The notes: generated by a model not told the origin, from the sequence alone. A stretch of 37,655 nucleotides of DNA from Acidobacteriota bacterium (GCA_021778335.1 JAJYCN010000012.1:1-37655); one strand, 5' to 3'. Positions 19,139-29,256 are shown, numbered from the stretch's first letter. Numbers and translations are program-made.

Positions 19139-22100
19139 TCAAGCAAAATTTACTTCGGATTCCGCCATCCCTTCCCGTTCTTCCGCCTCAAGCTGGCGCT
19201 CGTGGTCCACCGGAGGCTTTTTGCGGAAGTAGCTGTAGGTGATCGGCACGATAAAAAGCGTCGTAATCGTGGCCAGCATCAACCCGCCAACCACCGCGCG
19301 GCCCAGCGGCGCGTTCTGCTCTCCGCCCTCGCCGAGCCCCAGCGACATCGGGAGCATGCCGAGCAACATCGCGCAGGCGGTCATCAATACGGGACGGACG
19401 CGAGTGTAGCCGGCCGACAGCGCCGCTTCCCGCGCGTCCTTTCCTTCCGCCCGTTCGTCGTTGGCGAACACCACCATCAGAATACTGTTCGCCGTGGCTA
19501 CGCCGATGCACATGATGGCGCCCATCAGGGATGGCACGCTGAAAGTTGTCTGGGTCAGGAACAGCATCCACACGATGCCGGCGAGAGCGCCGGGGAGTGC
19601 CGTAAGGATGATGAATGGATCGATCCAGGACTGGAAATTGACCGCCATGATCAGGTACACGAGCACCACGGCCAGCAGCATGCCGAGTCCCAACCGCACG
19701 AACGATTGTTCCATCGTCTTCAACTGGCCGCGAACGGTCAGCGTTACGCCTCGCGGCAAGTGCGGCGCCGCCTCCCGCACAATCTTCTCGATATCCGCTC
19801 CCACGCCCCCGAGGTCGCGCCGGTCCGTGTTGGCGTAAATGTCGAACACCGGCTGCACGTTGTAATGGCTTACGACAGCGGGAGCATAGCCCCGGCTGAC
19901 TGTCACCAAATTCGACAGAAGCTGCGTGCGGGAAGCACTGGCGTTCGGATTGCCGTAGGCGGCCGTATTGCCCACCGGCGCCGTTCCGATGGAAGCATTT
20001 GTCGCATCGCCGATTCCCGCCATCGACGACGGCGTGGTCGACATGACCGGCTGGCCCGAGGGGGAAATTGGCGTACGCAGCAGTTTGTCGAGCGAACTGA
20101 TCTTATACTGCGGCGTCTGCACGCCAACCTGGTAGTTCACCCCGTTGGCCCAGTTCAGCCATTCATTCGGCGCGATCTGCCCGCTGGAACTCAGCGACAC
20201 AAGCATGCTCGTCGCGACATCTTTTTGCGTCAGGCCGAGTTCTTCGGCCCGGCTCCGGTCGACATCCAGCCGGAACTCAGGGTAGTCGACCACCTGCTGA
20301 ATGTGCACGTCGGCCGCGCCGGGAACGCGCGCGATCTTCTGCTCCAACTGGCGGGCGATCCCGTAATTCACATTTGCGTCGCGGCCCACCACCTGAACGT
20401 CGATTGGCGCCGGCAGGCCGAAGTTCAAAATCTGGTTGGTGATATTGGCCGCCTCAAAGAAGAACGTCGTATCCGGAAACTTCTCGTTCAACCGCTTGCG
20501 CAGCGCCACCGTGTAATCGGCTATCCGCCCATGCCGCTCCGGTTTGAGAGAGATCAGGATGTCGCCGTCACCGTTGGTAATGGTCGCCGTGTCTCCAAAG
20601 GCCAGGTTAAAGCCGCCATTAGGCAGTCCGATATTGTCGATGATCGTCTCGATCTCATCGTTGGGAACGACGTTGCGGATTTCTCTCTCGATGGCCGAGA
20701 AATCGACCTCGGCTTGCTCGAGCCGCGTGCCGGCGGGCGGCCGGGCGTGGAGGCGCATCTGGCCCGAGTCCACGGTCGGGAAGAAATCCCGTCCTACCAA
20801 GGGGGCCAGCAACAGCGAGCCGGCGGAGAAAATGAGGAACACGGCGATTACCGGTCCCCTGTGGTCAAGCGCCCAATCGAGCAGTCCGGTGTAGTGATAC
20901 CGCAGCCATTCAAACCGCCGGTTGAAGGCGTAGTGGGCCTTCCAGATCGGACCTTTGCCGCCCGCAGCCTCGCCGTGCTCGCCCTGCCGGTACAACTCCA
21001 ATTCCGGCTTTAACAAATAGTGGACCATCGTCGGAATCAGAGTTCGCGACAGAAGGTACGACGCCAGCATCGCAAACACCACCGCCAGCGCCAGGGGCGT
21101 AAACAGGAACTTCGCCGCGCCGGTCAGGAGAACAACCGGCACGAACACGATGCAGATCGACAGCGTCGAGACGAACGCCGGCACCGCGATTTGATGCGCT
21201 CCGTCGAGGACCGCCCGGGCCAGCGGCTTCTTCATGCCCATGTTGCGGTGCGTATTCTCGATCTCCACCGTCGCGTCGTCCACCAGGATGCCCACCGCCA
21301 ACGCCATGCCGCCCAGCGTCATGACGTTCACCGTCTCGCCCAGCAGGCTCAGAATAATCATCGAGGTGAGGATCGACAGGGGAATCGAAATGCAGACGAT
21401 CAACGTGCTGCGCCAGCTTCCCAGGAATAGGAGAATCATCAGTCCGGTCAGCCCGGCCGCGATCAACGCCTCGCGCACGACGCCGCGAATCGAGTCGCGG
21501 ACGAAAATGGACTGATCGAACAAAGGCGTCACCTTGAGAGCCCGCGGCAGGCCGGCCACGATTCCCGGCATCGCCGCCTTAACGCGGTTCACGATATCGA
21601 GCGTCGACGCCTTGCCGCTCTTCAGGACGGTGAGCAGCGCGCCCTTCGATCCGTTCGTTCGCACGATATTCGTCTGCACAGCGAACCCGTCCCGGATCTG
21701 CGCTACGTCGCGCATGTAAACCGTGGCTCCGTTGACTGTCTTAACGGGAAGGTCGTTCATCGCTTCCACCAGCGTCGGACTCCCGTTCACCTTCACTTCG
21801 TACTCAATGTTGCCCATCTTGGCCGTTCCAGCCGGAAGAATCAGATTCTGGTTGTTCAGCGCATTTGAGATGTCGATCGGACTCAGTCCCTTCGAATACA
21901 GCAGGTCGGGATTTATATCCACCATCACCTGGCGCGACTTGCCGCCGTACGGCCCCGGAATCGAGGCCCCCTGCACGGTCGCAAGCTGCGTCCGGATGAA
22001 ATTCATTCCGAGGTCGTAAAGCTGCTGCTCGCTGAGCGTCTTGCTCGAAAGACCAAGCTGGATGATGGGCACGCTGGTCGCGTCGTATTTCAAAATGTTG

Positions 22101-22480
22101 GGCGGAAACGTTCCGGGAGGAACCACGCGAAGAATCGTCTGCGAAATTGCCGTGACCTGCGCCACCGCCATGTCGATGCTCACGTTCGGGTGAAAGAACA
22201 CACGCACCACCGAGACGCCGGCATAGGACTGCGACTCGATATGCTCAATGTCGTTCACCGTCGTCGTCATGGCGCGTTCGAAGATCATTACCATCCGCTT
22301 TTCCATCTCTTCGGGCGGCAGCCCCGGATAGAGCCACACGATACTGACGACCGGGATGTCGATGTAAGGGAAAATATCCACCGGCATCGTGAAGATCGAC
22401 ACCGTGCCCAGAATGGCGATCAGCAGGGCCATTACGACGAAGGTATAAGGGCGGCGAAGGGCGAGACGGACTATCCACAT
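19139..22480 (-). CDS. HAE1-type RND multidrug/solvent efflux transporter
   Basis: The inner-membrane proton-driven pump of 1113 residues has the 12-helix RND layout: TM1 at about 10-30, two large periplasmic loops, and six-helix blocks at about 330-560 and 910-1090. The proton-relay motif reads VDDATVEIENTH near residue 400. The porter domain carries a serine/alanine/glycine/asparagine-rich insertion at about 813-850 between LLRTPIS and LLSNLVTVSRG. It is the first gene of the pump operon, followed ten bases later by the adaptor and then TolC. AGGA lies nine bases before the ATG. Substrate cannot be told from sequence. Confidence 0.95.
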   Translation of the reverse strand: MWIVRLALRRPYTFVVMALLIAILGTVSIFTMPVDIFPYIDIPVVSIVWLYPGLPPEEMEKRMVMIFERAMTTTVNDIEHIESQSYAGVSVVRVFFHPNVSIDMAVAQVTAISQTILRVVPPGTFPPNILKYDATSVPIIQLGLSSKTLSEQQLYDLGMNFIRTQLATVQGASIPGPYGGKSRQVMVDINPDLLYSKGLSPIDISNALNNQNLILPAGTAKMGNIEYEVKVNGSPTLVEAMNDLPVKTVNGATVYMRDVAQIRDGFAVQTNIVRTNGSKGALLTVLKSGKASTLDIVNRVKAAMPGIVAGLPRALKVTPLFDQSIFVRDSIRGVVREALIAAGLTGLMILLFLGSWRSTLIVCISIPLSILTSMIILSLLGETVNVMTLGGMALAVGILVDDATVEIENTHRNMGMKKPLARAVLDGAHQIAVPAFVSTLSICIVFVPVVLLTGAAKFLFTPLALAVVFAMLASYLLSRTLIPTMVHYLLKPELELYRQGEHGEAAGGKGPIWKAHYAFNRRFEWLRYHYTGLLDWALDHRGPVIAVFLIFSAGSLLLAPLVGRDFFPTVDSGQMRLHARPPAGTRLEQAEVDFSAIEREIRNVVPNDEIETIIDNIGLPNGGFNLAFGDTATITNGDGDILISLKPERHGRIADYTVALRKRLNEKFPDTTFFFEAANITNQILNFGLPAPIDVQVVGRDANVNYGIARQLEQKIARVPGAADVHIQQVVDYPEFRLDVDRSRAEELGLTQKDVATSMLVSLSSSGQIAPNEWLNWANGVNYQVGVQTPQYKISSLDKLLRTPISPSGQPVMSTTPSSMAGIGDATNASIGTAPVGNTAAYGNPNASASRTQLLSNLVTVSRGYAPAVVSHYNVQPVFDIYANTDRRDLGGVGADIEKIVREAAPHLPRGVTLTVRGQLKTMEQSFVRLGLGMLLAVVLVYLIMAVNFQSWIDPFIILTALPGALAGIVWMLFLTQTTFSVPSLMGAIMCIGVATANSILMVVFANDERAEGKDAREAALSAGYTRVRPVLMTACAMLLGMLPMSLGLGEGGEQNAPLGRAVVGGLMLATITTLFIVPITYSYFRKKPPVDHERQLEAEEREGMAESEVNFA

Positions 22481-22652
22481 GACGATTTCCTGATTCCGCG
22501 CGAACCGGAACTTCGGCTGCGCGGGTCACAAGCGATAAGCTTTAGATTCAATTACAGCCCGGTTCGTAGCGGGTTTTCGCGCCAACCGTGCATGAATCCT
22601 TTCACTTCCAAGGTGCCACGCTTTCGCCCCATGCTGAAATAGCTCGTTAGGG
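22481..22652 (-). promoter_or_regulatory. Leader region of the RND efflux operon
   Basis: This 172-base gap separates the response-regulator stop from the pump start. It is the only sizeable non-coding gap in the minus-strand run and so the likely site of the efflux operon promoter and of any binding site for the upstream NarL-type regulator. I see no strong sigma70 pair and no T-run terminator in it. Confidence 0.4.
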
Positions 22653-23288
22653 CTATGGTTCGAGATGAACGATGCCCCGTTGGATTGCCGCTGTGACGGC
22701 TTGCGTCCGATCCTCGACGCCGAGCTTGCTCAGAATCTTCTTGACGTGGTTCTTTACGGTGTATTCGGCGATGTCGAGGACGTAGCCGATCTGCTTGTTG
22801 CTGAGCCCGTCGACGATCAGCCGCAGCACTTCCATCTCGCGTCCGCTTAAGTCGGGGCGGGGAAGCGGCGTGTCCACGAGCGCGGCTACCAGAGGAGGAA
22901 GGTACCGCTCCCCGGCATGCACGGCGCGGATCGCCCGAAGCAGTTCGTCGTGCAGCACGTCCTTGGTCAGGTACGACTGCACGCCCGCCGCCAGCGCGCG
23001 CCGGATGTCTTCCTCGCCGGAGAAGGTGCTCAAGGCAATGATCCGCGCGGTGGGGAATTCCGCGCGGATCGCCGCGGCGGCATCGATTCCGTTCTTGCCC
23101 GGCATCCGTACGTCCATCAGCGTCACGTCTGGCCGCAACTCACGGTGACGCTCGACAGCCTGCGTCCCGTCGATGGCTTCCCCCGCCACCACCATGTCCG
23201 GCTGTGCGTTCACGATCGCGGCGATTCCCGCGCGTGCGATGAGATGGTCTTCCGCGATCAGAATTCGAATCCGTTCCATCGCGTTCAC
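22653..23288 (-). CDS. NarL/LuxR-type response regulator
   Basis: 211 residues. A receiver domain (about 5-122) has acidic pocket EDH at 13-15, phospho-acceptor D59 in LMDVRMPGKNG, and the conserved lysine in YLTKD. A C-terminal LuxR-type helix-turn-helix follows (about 145-205) with LSGREMEVLRLIVDGLSNKQI. It is a transcription factor paired with the kinase gene just upstream: its GTG start overlaps the kinase stop by four bases, with an ATG three codons later as alternative. The next gene downstream is the RND pump, making the efflux operon a candidate target. Confidence 0.95.
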   Translation of the reverse strand: MNAMERIRILIAEDHLIARAGIAAIVNAQPDMVVAGEAIDGTQAVERHRELRPDVTLMDVRMPGKNGIDAAAAIRAEFPTARIIALSTFSGEEDIRRALAAGVQSYLTKDVLHDELLRAIRAVHAGERYLPPLVAALVDTPLPRPDLSGREMEVLRLIVDGLSNKQIGYVLDIAEYTVKNHVKKILSKLGVEDRTQAVTAAIQRGIVHLEP

Positions 23289-26254
23289 GGCGCCGGGGCG
23301 CTCACTTCCACTCGCGTGCCGCGGCCGGGGGCGCTCTCCAGACGAAGTTCCCCTCCGAGACGCTGAGCCCTTTCCCGCATCCCCAGGAGCCCGAAATGTC
23401 CGCCGAGAGTCGAAAACACACCATCCGGCTCAAACCCACAGCCGTCGTCGCAGACGCTCAGCTTCAATGTCCGGTCTTCGACGGTCAGCGACACCGAGAT
23501 GTGCTTCGCGCCGGAATGCTTGATTGCGTTCGTCACCGCCTCTTGCGCGATGCGCATCAGGTTTTGTTCCGCCTCTTGCGGCAGCCTCGAGCCCGCGCCA
23601 CTCACCTGCACGTCGAGCGACGCCGGAGAGCCCGCGGCCCAACGGTGGGCCGCCGCGGGCAGTGCCGACGGCAGATCGTGCTCGTCCAGCGCCGGCGCCC
23701 GAAGGTCCATCACCGATCGGCGCGCTTCCGTCACGCTGTGCCGGGCCATTTTCCTGGCCAGGTCCAAATGTTTGGCGGCTGCCCCGAGGTCGGTCCGCAT
23801 CTGCGTCGCCACGGCGTCAAGCTGCGACGAGATGCCAACAAACCCCTGCGCAAGCGTATCGTGAATTTCCCGCGCCAGCCGTGCTCTCTCTTCCAGTACG
23901 AGCGAGAATTGCTTCCGGACACCGCGGAGCCTGAGCTGATAGATCCCGTAAATGGCCGCCAGCACCAGCGCCCCACACAGACACAAGAACCAGGCGCGCT
24001 CGTAGAAGTACGGCTGCAACTCGAACGCATAAGCAGCCGTCGACCATGGCCCACCCGCCAGCCCGGCACGAACCAGGAACCGGTACTTGCCGTGTGGAAG
24101 GCTGTTGTAGTTGATCGTACGGCGGTTCCCCGCCTCGACCCATTCGTGGTCCAGCCCTTCGAGCATGTACTCATAGCGCACCCGCTCCGGGGCGCTCAGG
24201 TAAATGCCGGTGTAACGAAACTGAATCCGGGCCGACTGCGGCGGAAGGCTCGCCGGATGACTGAGGTCAATATCGCCGCCGGCGACCGAAGCCTCGACGA
24301 TGTGAACCAGCGGTTCCACGGAAGACGGTGCTCTGTCGCCCGGACGAATCACCGCAAGTCCACGCGTCGTGGGAAACCATAATCTGCCATCCGAGGTCAT
24401 CGTTCCGCCCGCGCCGGCCGGATATCCGGGCGAACACTGCGCGCTCCGCAACCCATCGTCGAGCCCGTAGTTCACGGCGGTGAGCGTCTTGACTTTCCCG
24501 GCGGCAAAGTCAAGCAACTGCGCCTTCCGAACCCGGCAAATTCCGCGTGTCGTACTCAGCCACAGCCATCCCCGTCCATCGTCCTCAACGTGAGACACGT
24601 TGTCGCTGAGCAAGCCATCGCGCGTGGTGAACCGCGTGAACTTACCACCCCGGAGAAGGTTCAGCCCGCCTCCATAGGTTCCGATCCACAGCCCGCCGTC
24701 TCGATCCGGTAACAGGGAGCGAATCTCGCCGCTGCCTAGACCGTCGGCTGTGGTCAACAGCCGTGCGGCCCCGTCTTTGATCCGCCACAATCCCTCTCCA
24801 TACGTGCCCGCCCACAGTCCGCCCTCGGCCTCCCCGCTTAGCACCACCGATGCGCTGTTCAGCAGCGCTCCGCCGGGAGCCACGGTCTTCCATGCGCCTC
24901 CGGCGTATCGTTGCACTCCCGCCGGCGAGGCCACCCATAAGGCGCCGGATGCGTCTTCGAACGCATCGAAGGCGATGCGCCGGTCCAGTTCGTCCGGCTT
25001 GGCGATTCGCGTGAATCGTCCGTCGTGCATGCGGCACAGGCCGTCGCGCGTGGCCAGCAGGAGGTCCCCGTTGCGCGTCTCGCGGATCGCGAACACTTCG
25101 TTGGCGGGCAGTCCGTCCGCGGTCGTGTACACTTTATAACCGTGCTGGGAGAACTCCACCAGACCGCTGTCGTGAAAGCCCACCCAAACTCTTCCCTGCC
25201 GGTCCTGGTGTACCGCCAAGGGCTGATCGCTGGGCAAGCCTTCACTCCGGCCGAACATCGTAAACCGGCCGTCGCGGAACCGGTTCAGCCCGCCGTTCAT
25301 GCCGGCCCAGAGGTTTCCTTCGCGGTCTTCCAGAAGACACCGCACCCAGTCGCGCTCGTGGCCGCCTTCGAGTAGCGCCGCGGCAAATCGCCCGTTTTCA
25401 AACCGGCTCAGTCCGCCATTGGTTCCCACCCACAAGTTTCCGTCGCGGTCGATGCAGAGCGCCCGGACCAGGTTGTCCGGCAAACCGTCCCTCATCGTGT
25501 AGAGCCGCAGCGCCCCGCTGCCCGACCTCCGCAATAACCCTTCGCTCCCGCCGATCCAGATATCGCCGTTACCTGCCGCCAGCATGGTCAAAATGATGTC
25601 GGAGCGAAGCACATCGGAAGAAAACACCGGTATGAACTTTTCCCCGACGCGCTTCAACAGTCCTCCGTAGCCTGATACCCAAAGCACATGGTTCCGGTCT
25701 TCGCTCAGGGCTCGCACGGCCTCCAGCGGTTGCAACCCGGCGGCGGGGAAATTCGTGAACTTGCCGTTGTGCCAGCGGGTCAAACCCACTCCCGCGGCGA
25801 TCCAAAGCGATCCGTCCGCGGTCTGGCACAGCGCTGTGATGACGTTGTCGGGTAATCCCTCGCGGGTTGTGTAGGTGGTGAATTTCCCGTTCCAGTAGCG
25901 GGTCAGTCCGTTCGACGTTCCGATCCATAGCGAACCGTCGCGGTCCGCCAGCAGCGCCGAGATCGAATTACTCGGCAGTCCGTTCGGCTGATGCGCGAAG
26001 TTGACGAACTCGTATCCGTCAAAGCGCGAAAGTCCCTCGTCGGTGCCGAGCCAGAGGAACCCATCTTTGGTCTGTGCGATGGCGCGGATCGAGTCTTGCG
26101 GAAGCCCCTGCTGCTGCGTCCATACCGTGCGCGTGTACTGCGACACAGCCTTGCGGGGATTCAAAGCGCGCACCGGACCGGCGGCGCAAAAAAGCCCCCC
26201 TAGGATGGCGAGCGTCCGGAAAAGCGCGGCGAAATGGGGGCTGCGAAACGGCAA
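23285..26254 (-). CDS. Two-propeller sensor histidine kinase (Reg_prop, Y_Y_Y, HisKA_3)
   Basis: A 989-residue membrane sensor. A signal sequence precedes 14 Reg_prop units, each with a W-(I/L/V)-G/A-type core followed by GL-x-R (for example LWIGTSNGLTRY), enough for two seven-bladed periplasmic propellers. A Y_Y_Y domain follows (about 665-735), then a membrane helix (about 748-768), and a HisKA_3 dimerisation domain with phospho-acceptor H798 in REIHDTLAQG. The HATPase domain carries QEAVTNAIKHSG, DDGCGFE and GLLGMRERA. All kinase motifs are intact. The start is probably TTG; no nearby ATG fits better. In hybrid relatives propellers sense carbohydrates or other polymers; the ligand here is unknown. 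Confidence 0.94.
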   Translation of the reverse strand: MPFRSPHFAALFRTLAILGGLFCAAGPVRALNPRKAVSQYTRTVWTQQQGLPQDSIRAIAQTKDGFLWLGTDEGLSRFDGYEFVNFAHQPNGLPSNSISALLADRDGSLWIGTSNGLTRYWNGKFTTYTTREGLPDNVITALCQTADGSLWIAAGVGLTRWHNGKFTNFPAAGLQPLEAVRALSEDRNHVLWVSGYGGLLKRVGEKFIPVFSSDVLRSDIILTMLAAGNGDIWIGGSEGLLRRSGSGALRLYTMRDGLPDNLVRALCIDRDGNLWVGTNGGLSRFENGRFAAALLEGGHERDWVRCLLEDREGNLWAGMNGGLNRFRDGRFTMFGRSEGLPSDQPLAVHQDRQGRVWVGFHDSGLVEFSQHGYKVYTTADGLPANEVFAIRETRNGDLLLATRDGLCRMHDGRFTRIAKPDELDRRIAFDAFEDASGALWVASPAGVQRYAGGAWKTVAPGGALLNSASVVLSGEAEGGLWAGTYGEGLWRIKDGAARLLTTADGLGSGEIRSLLPDRDGGLWIGTYGGGLNLLRGGKFTRFTTRDGLLSDNVSHVEDDGRGWLWLSTTRGICRVRKAQLLDFAAGKVKTLTAVNYGLDDGLRSAQCSPGYPAGAGGTMTSDGRLWFPTTRGLAVIRPGDRAPSSVEPLVHIVEASVAGGDIDLSHPASLPPQSARIQFRYTGIYLSAPERVRYEYMLEGLDHEWVEAGNRRTINYNSLPHGKYRFLVRAGLAGGPWSTAAYAFELQPYFYERAWFLCLCGALVLAAIYGIYQLRLRGVRKQFSLVLEERARLAREIHDTLAQGFVGISSQLDAVATQMRTDLGAAAKHLDLARKMARHSVTEARRSVMDLRAPALDEHDLPSALPAAAHRWAAGSPASLDVQVSGAGSRLPQEAEQNLMRIAQEAVTNAIKHSGAKHISVSLTVEDRTLKLSVCDDGCGFEPDGVFSTLGGHFGLLGMRERAQRLGGELRLESAPGRGTRVEVSAPAP

Positions 26255-26301
26255 CCTGACTTCAATGTATCAGCCGGAGCCGGGTGCGGCCGGGGCCCGG
26301 C

Positions 26302-29256
26302 TCAATTGTTCCGGTGCGGCGGCATCTTTGCCATTGCCGCGTCGATGCGGCGGGAGGCGTCGTCGTAGAGTGCGTAGGCGGCAGCCGTGGGGCGCCGGTC
26401 CGCGCTCTCGACAACTCCCAGCACCGCCGTCAAGTCGCTCGTCGCCGTCGCGCACGCGGCCACGACGTCGTCGGGGGCGGATCCTTTTCTAACGCCGTGG
26501 CATTCCTGGATCTTCGCCGACGCTTTCAACCCCAGGGCGAGTTGATCCGCCAGCTCCGCCGCCGGCGCTTTCGATCTGGGATCCAGCCGCACCGTAAGCG
26601 GCTGAGTATACGTCTGCCCGTTGGCGATCAAGCGGACTTCAAACGTTCCGGGCAACACCTGCGGACCGCCGCCGAAGCCGGAGAACTCCGCTTCTTCGTC
26701 GTCAGCGTGCCCCGGCGAAAGATAGCGGAGGTCCCAAACAAAGCGATGCATTCCCGGTTTTGTCGAGATGCCCACCGGCGCGGTCCTCCAGATTGCGGCG
26801 ATCGGTGCTGCCCGGGGAGCCGGCGCCGGCTTGGCCTCGCTCGAAAACTTCCTGACCAAATTGCCTCCGGCATCGTAAATCTCGATTTTCACCGGCCCCG
26901 ACGCGGCGCCGTGGAGGTAATAGTCGATCATGGCCCCGTTCGGTGGGTTCTTCGCTTGCGGCGTCTCCGGCGGCAGCGGCGTGCCGGAAAAACGCATCGG
27001 ATTCAGCCGCCATGCGGCCGACGGAGCATAGAGAAACGCGTTGCCGGTGGCGATGTCGGCTTGCGCCTGCCGCAACGGGCTGATGTTATCGAGAATCCAA
27101 AACGCCCGGCCGTGGGTTGCGATCGCCAGATCCCCTTCGTGAATCGCCAGGTCTCGCACGGACACCGCCGGCAGGTTTAACTGTAGCGGCTGCCAGCGGT
27201 CTCCCTCGTCAAACGACACCATCACGCCTTTTTCGGTGCCTGCGAATAGCAGGCCGCGCCGTACCGGATCCTCGCGCACAGCATTAACAAAAGCCGGCTC
27301 GGCCAAACCGTCCGCGATGAGAGTCCACGTCCGGCCGAAATCCCGGGTCCGGTAGATATAGGGGCGGTAATCGTCGAGGCGGTGACGGTCGACCGCCGCA
27401 TACGCTGTGGCGGCGTCGAAATGGGACGCCTCGATCAAGGCGATCTTGCTCCATGGCGTCAGTCCCGGCGGCGTGACATTCTGCCAGCTCCGGCCGCCAT
27501 CGCGCGTCAGGTGGATCAAGCCCGAGTCGCTCCCCGCCCAGACGACCTGGGCGTCCTGAGGCGATGGCGCTATCGTATAGACGACGCCATATCCCCGTTG
27601 GCGGGCGTCGTTCACTGTCACTGGGCCGGACGGCGCCGCGTCCTTCGACCCCTTCCGTTCGTCGCCGGTCAGGTCCGGACTGATTTCTTTCCAACTGGAG
27701 CCGCCGTCGGTGCTGCGCAACACATATTGGGCGCCGAAATACAAGGTGGACGGATCCGCCGGCGAGAAGACCAGTGGCGATGTCCAGGTTGCCCGGTACT
27801 TCCTTCCGGCGATCTCGGTCCCGAACCGGAAGGAAGGCCACGGCGAAATGTTTTGTGCCTGCGATGTCCGGCGGTCCATCCGCGTAAGTCCGCCGTATGT
27901 GTCCCCGGAGAAGATGATGTTGCTGTCTCTCGGGTCCGGCGCGATGTATCCGCTCTCGCCGCCACCCGGAGCAAACCAGTCGCGCCCGTCGATCACGCCA
28001 TGGTCGCTACGGCTGGCCACCGCCATCGACCCGCTGTCCTGCTGCGCGCCATAGACGTAGTACGGAAAACCATTGTCCGTGATGACGTGATAGAACTGCC
28101 CCGTTGGCTGGTTGTACCACGTCGTCCAGGTCAGCGCCCCGTTCGCGCTGACGACGACACCCTGGTCGCTGCCCAGGATCATGCGCTGAGGATCCTTCGG
28201 ATCGATCCACAATTGGTGATAGTCGTCGCCGCCGGGCGCCCCGCGCACGATGTCGAACGTCTTGCCCGCGTCCTTGGACCGCATCAGGGCAACGTTCGGG
28301 ATGAACACGTCGTCCGGGTCGCTGGGGTTTACGGTGATCTGGCCGAAATACCAGGCACGGCTTGTAATGCGACGGTCGTTTCCGGTCAGCGTCCAGGTTG
28401 CCCCACCGTCGTCCGAGCGATAGAGTCCCGCCGCCTTCGCGTCGATCAAGGCGTACACGCGGGTGGCTGAGGCCGATGCAACGGCGACGCGTCCCCACGG
28501 ACCATCCGGCAGCCCGTGGCCTGTAAGTTGTGTCCAGGTTTCCCCGCCATCGGAGGTCTTGTAGAGTCCGCTCCCCGGCCCGTCCTCGGGAGGATAAGTG
28601 CTCCAGGGAGTCCTTCTCGCTTGCCACATCGCGGCGTAAATGGTCTTCGGGTCCGCGGGCGACATCGCCAGGTCAATCGCGCCGGTGTCCGGTCCCTTAT
28701 CGAGCACTTTCTGCCATGTCGCTCCGCCGTCGATGGTCCGGTAGACACCGCGCTCGGCATTCGGTCCATACGCATGGCCCAGTGCGGCCACAAAGACGAT
28801 GTTGGGATTCTCGGGATGGATAACGATGCGTCCGATCTGCCGCGAATCCTTCAGCCCAACGTTCGTCCATGTCCGCCCGCCGTCGATGGACTTGTAGATG
28901 CCGTCCCCGAAGGAAATGTCCGACCGCATGTCCGCCTCGCCCGTGCCGGCATAAATCACGTTCGGGCTCGAAGGCGCAACCTCAATCGCTCCGATGGATG
29001 CGATGTCCTGACCGTCGAAAACCGGCGTCCAGACCGAGCCTGCGTCGATCGTCTTCCAGACCCCGCCGCCCACCGCGCCGAAATAGAATGTTCTGCCATC
29101 GCCCGCCACGCCGGTGACTGCGATCGCCCGGCCGCCACGGAACGGCCCGATCATCCGCCAGGACAAGCCGTCGAATAACTGCGCCGGCATCCCGGCCGCC
29201 GCGGCCCCGGCCGCGCAAACCGCACCCGCTAACGCAATCAGCCACGCTTGCCTCAT
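26302..29256 (-). CDS. Secreted VPS10/BNR-repeat (sortilin-like) propeller protein
   Basis: About 984 residues from the ATG at 29256, set by a strong GAGGAGG ribosome site seven bases upstream and a signal peptide (MRQAWLIALAGAVCAAG); the open frame upstream to 29385 is not needed. At least eight Asp-box motifs S/T-x-D-x-G-x-T/S-W are present (SIDGGRTW, TIDGGATW, TSDGGETW, SDDGGATW, STDGGSSW, TRDGGRSW), forming one or two beta-propellers. A C-terminal Ig-like region follows (YDAGGNLVRKF, then FVWDLRY). Such proteins are often annotated as glycosyl hydrolases, but no catalytic residues are evident. It is flanked by a GT2 gene and the sensor kinase. Confidence 0.9.
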   Translation of the reverse strand: MRQAWLIALAGAVCAAGAAAAGMPAQLFDGLSWRMIGPFRGGRAIAVTGVAGDGRTFYFGAVGGGVWKTIDAGSVWTPVFDGQDIASIGAIEVAPSSPNVIYAGTGEADMRSDISFGDGIYKSIDGGRTWTNVGLKDSRQIGRIVIHPENPNIVFVAALGHAYGPNAERGVYRTIDGGATWQKVLDKGPDTGAIDLAMSPADPKTIYAAMWQARRTPWSTYPPEDGPGSGLYKTSDGGETWTQLTGHGLPDGPWGRVAVASASATRVYALIDAKAAGLYRSDDGGATWTLTGNDRRITSRAWYFGQITVNPSDPDDVFIPNVALMRSKDAGKTFDIVRGAPGGDDYHQLWIDPKDPQRMILGSDQGVVVSANGALTWTTWYNQPTGQFYHVITDNGFPYYVYGAQQDSGSMAVASRSDHGVIDGRDWFAPGGGESGYIAPDPRDSNIIFSGDTYGGLTRMDRRTSQAQNISPWPSFRFGTEIAGRKYRATWTSPLVFSPADPSTLYFGAQYVLRSTDGGSSWKEISPDLTGDERKGSKDAAPSGPVTVNDARQRGYGVVYTIAPSPQDAQVVWAGSDSGLIHLTRDGGRSWQNVTPPGLTPWSKIALIEASHFDAATAYAAVDRHRLDDYRPYIYRTRDFGRTWTLIADGLAEPAFVNAVREDPVRRGLLFAGTEKGVMVSFDEGDRWQPLQLNLPAVSVRDLAIHEGDLAIATHGRAFWILDNISPLRQAQADIATGNAFLYAPSAAWRLNPMRFSGTPLPPETPQAKNPPNGAMIDYYLHGAASGPVKIEIYDAGGNLVRKFSSEAKPAPAPRAAPIAAIWRTAPVGISTKPGMHRFVWDLRYLSPGHADDEEAEFSGFGGGPQVLPGTFEVRLIANGQTYTQPLTVRLDPRSKAPAAELADQLALGLKASAKIQECHGVRKGSAPDDVVAACATATSDLTAVLGVVESADRRPTAAAYALYDDASRRIDAAMAKMPPHRNN

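Noticed and set aside
19127-21013. 628-codon plus-strand open frame opposite the RND pump
   Set aside because: Composition (His/Arg/Gln-rich) is that of an antisense frame, and the minus-strand pump is unambiguous.
22590-22630. Sigma54-like TGGCAC...TTGGA on the minus strand upstream of the pump
   Set aside because: The spacing between the two elements is too short for a -24/-12 promoter.
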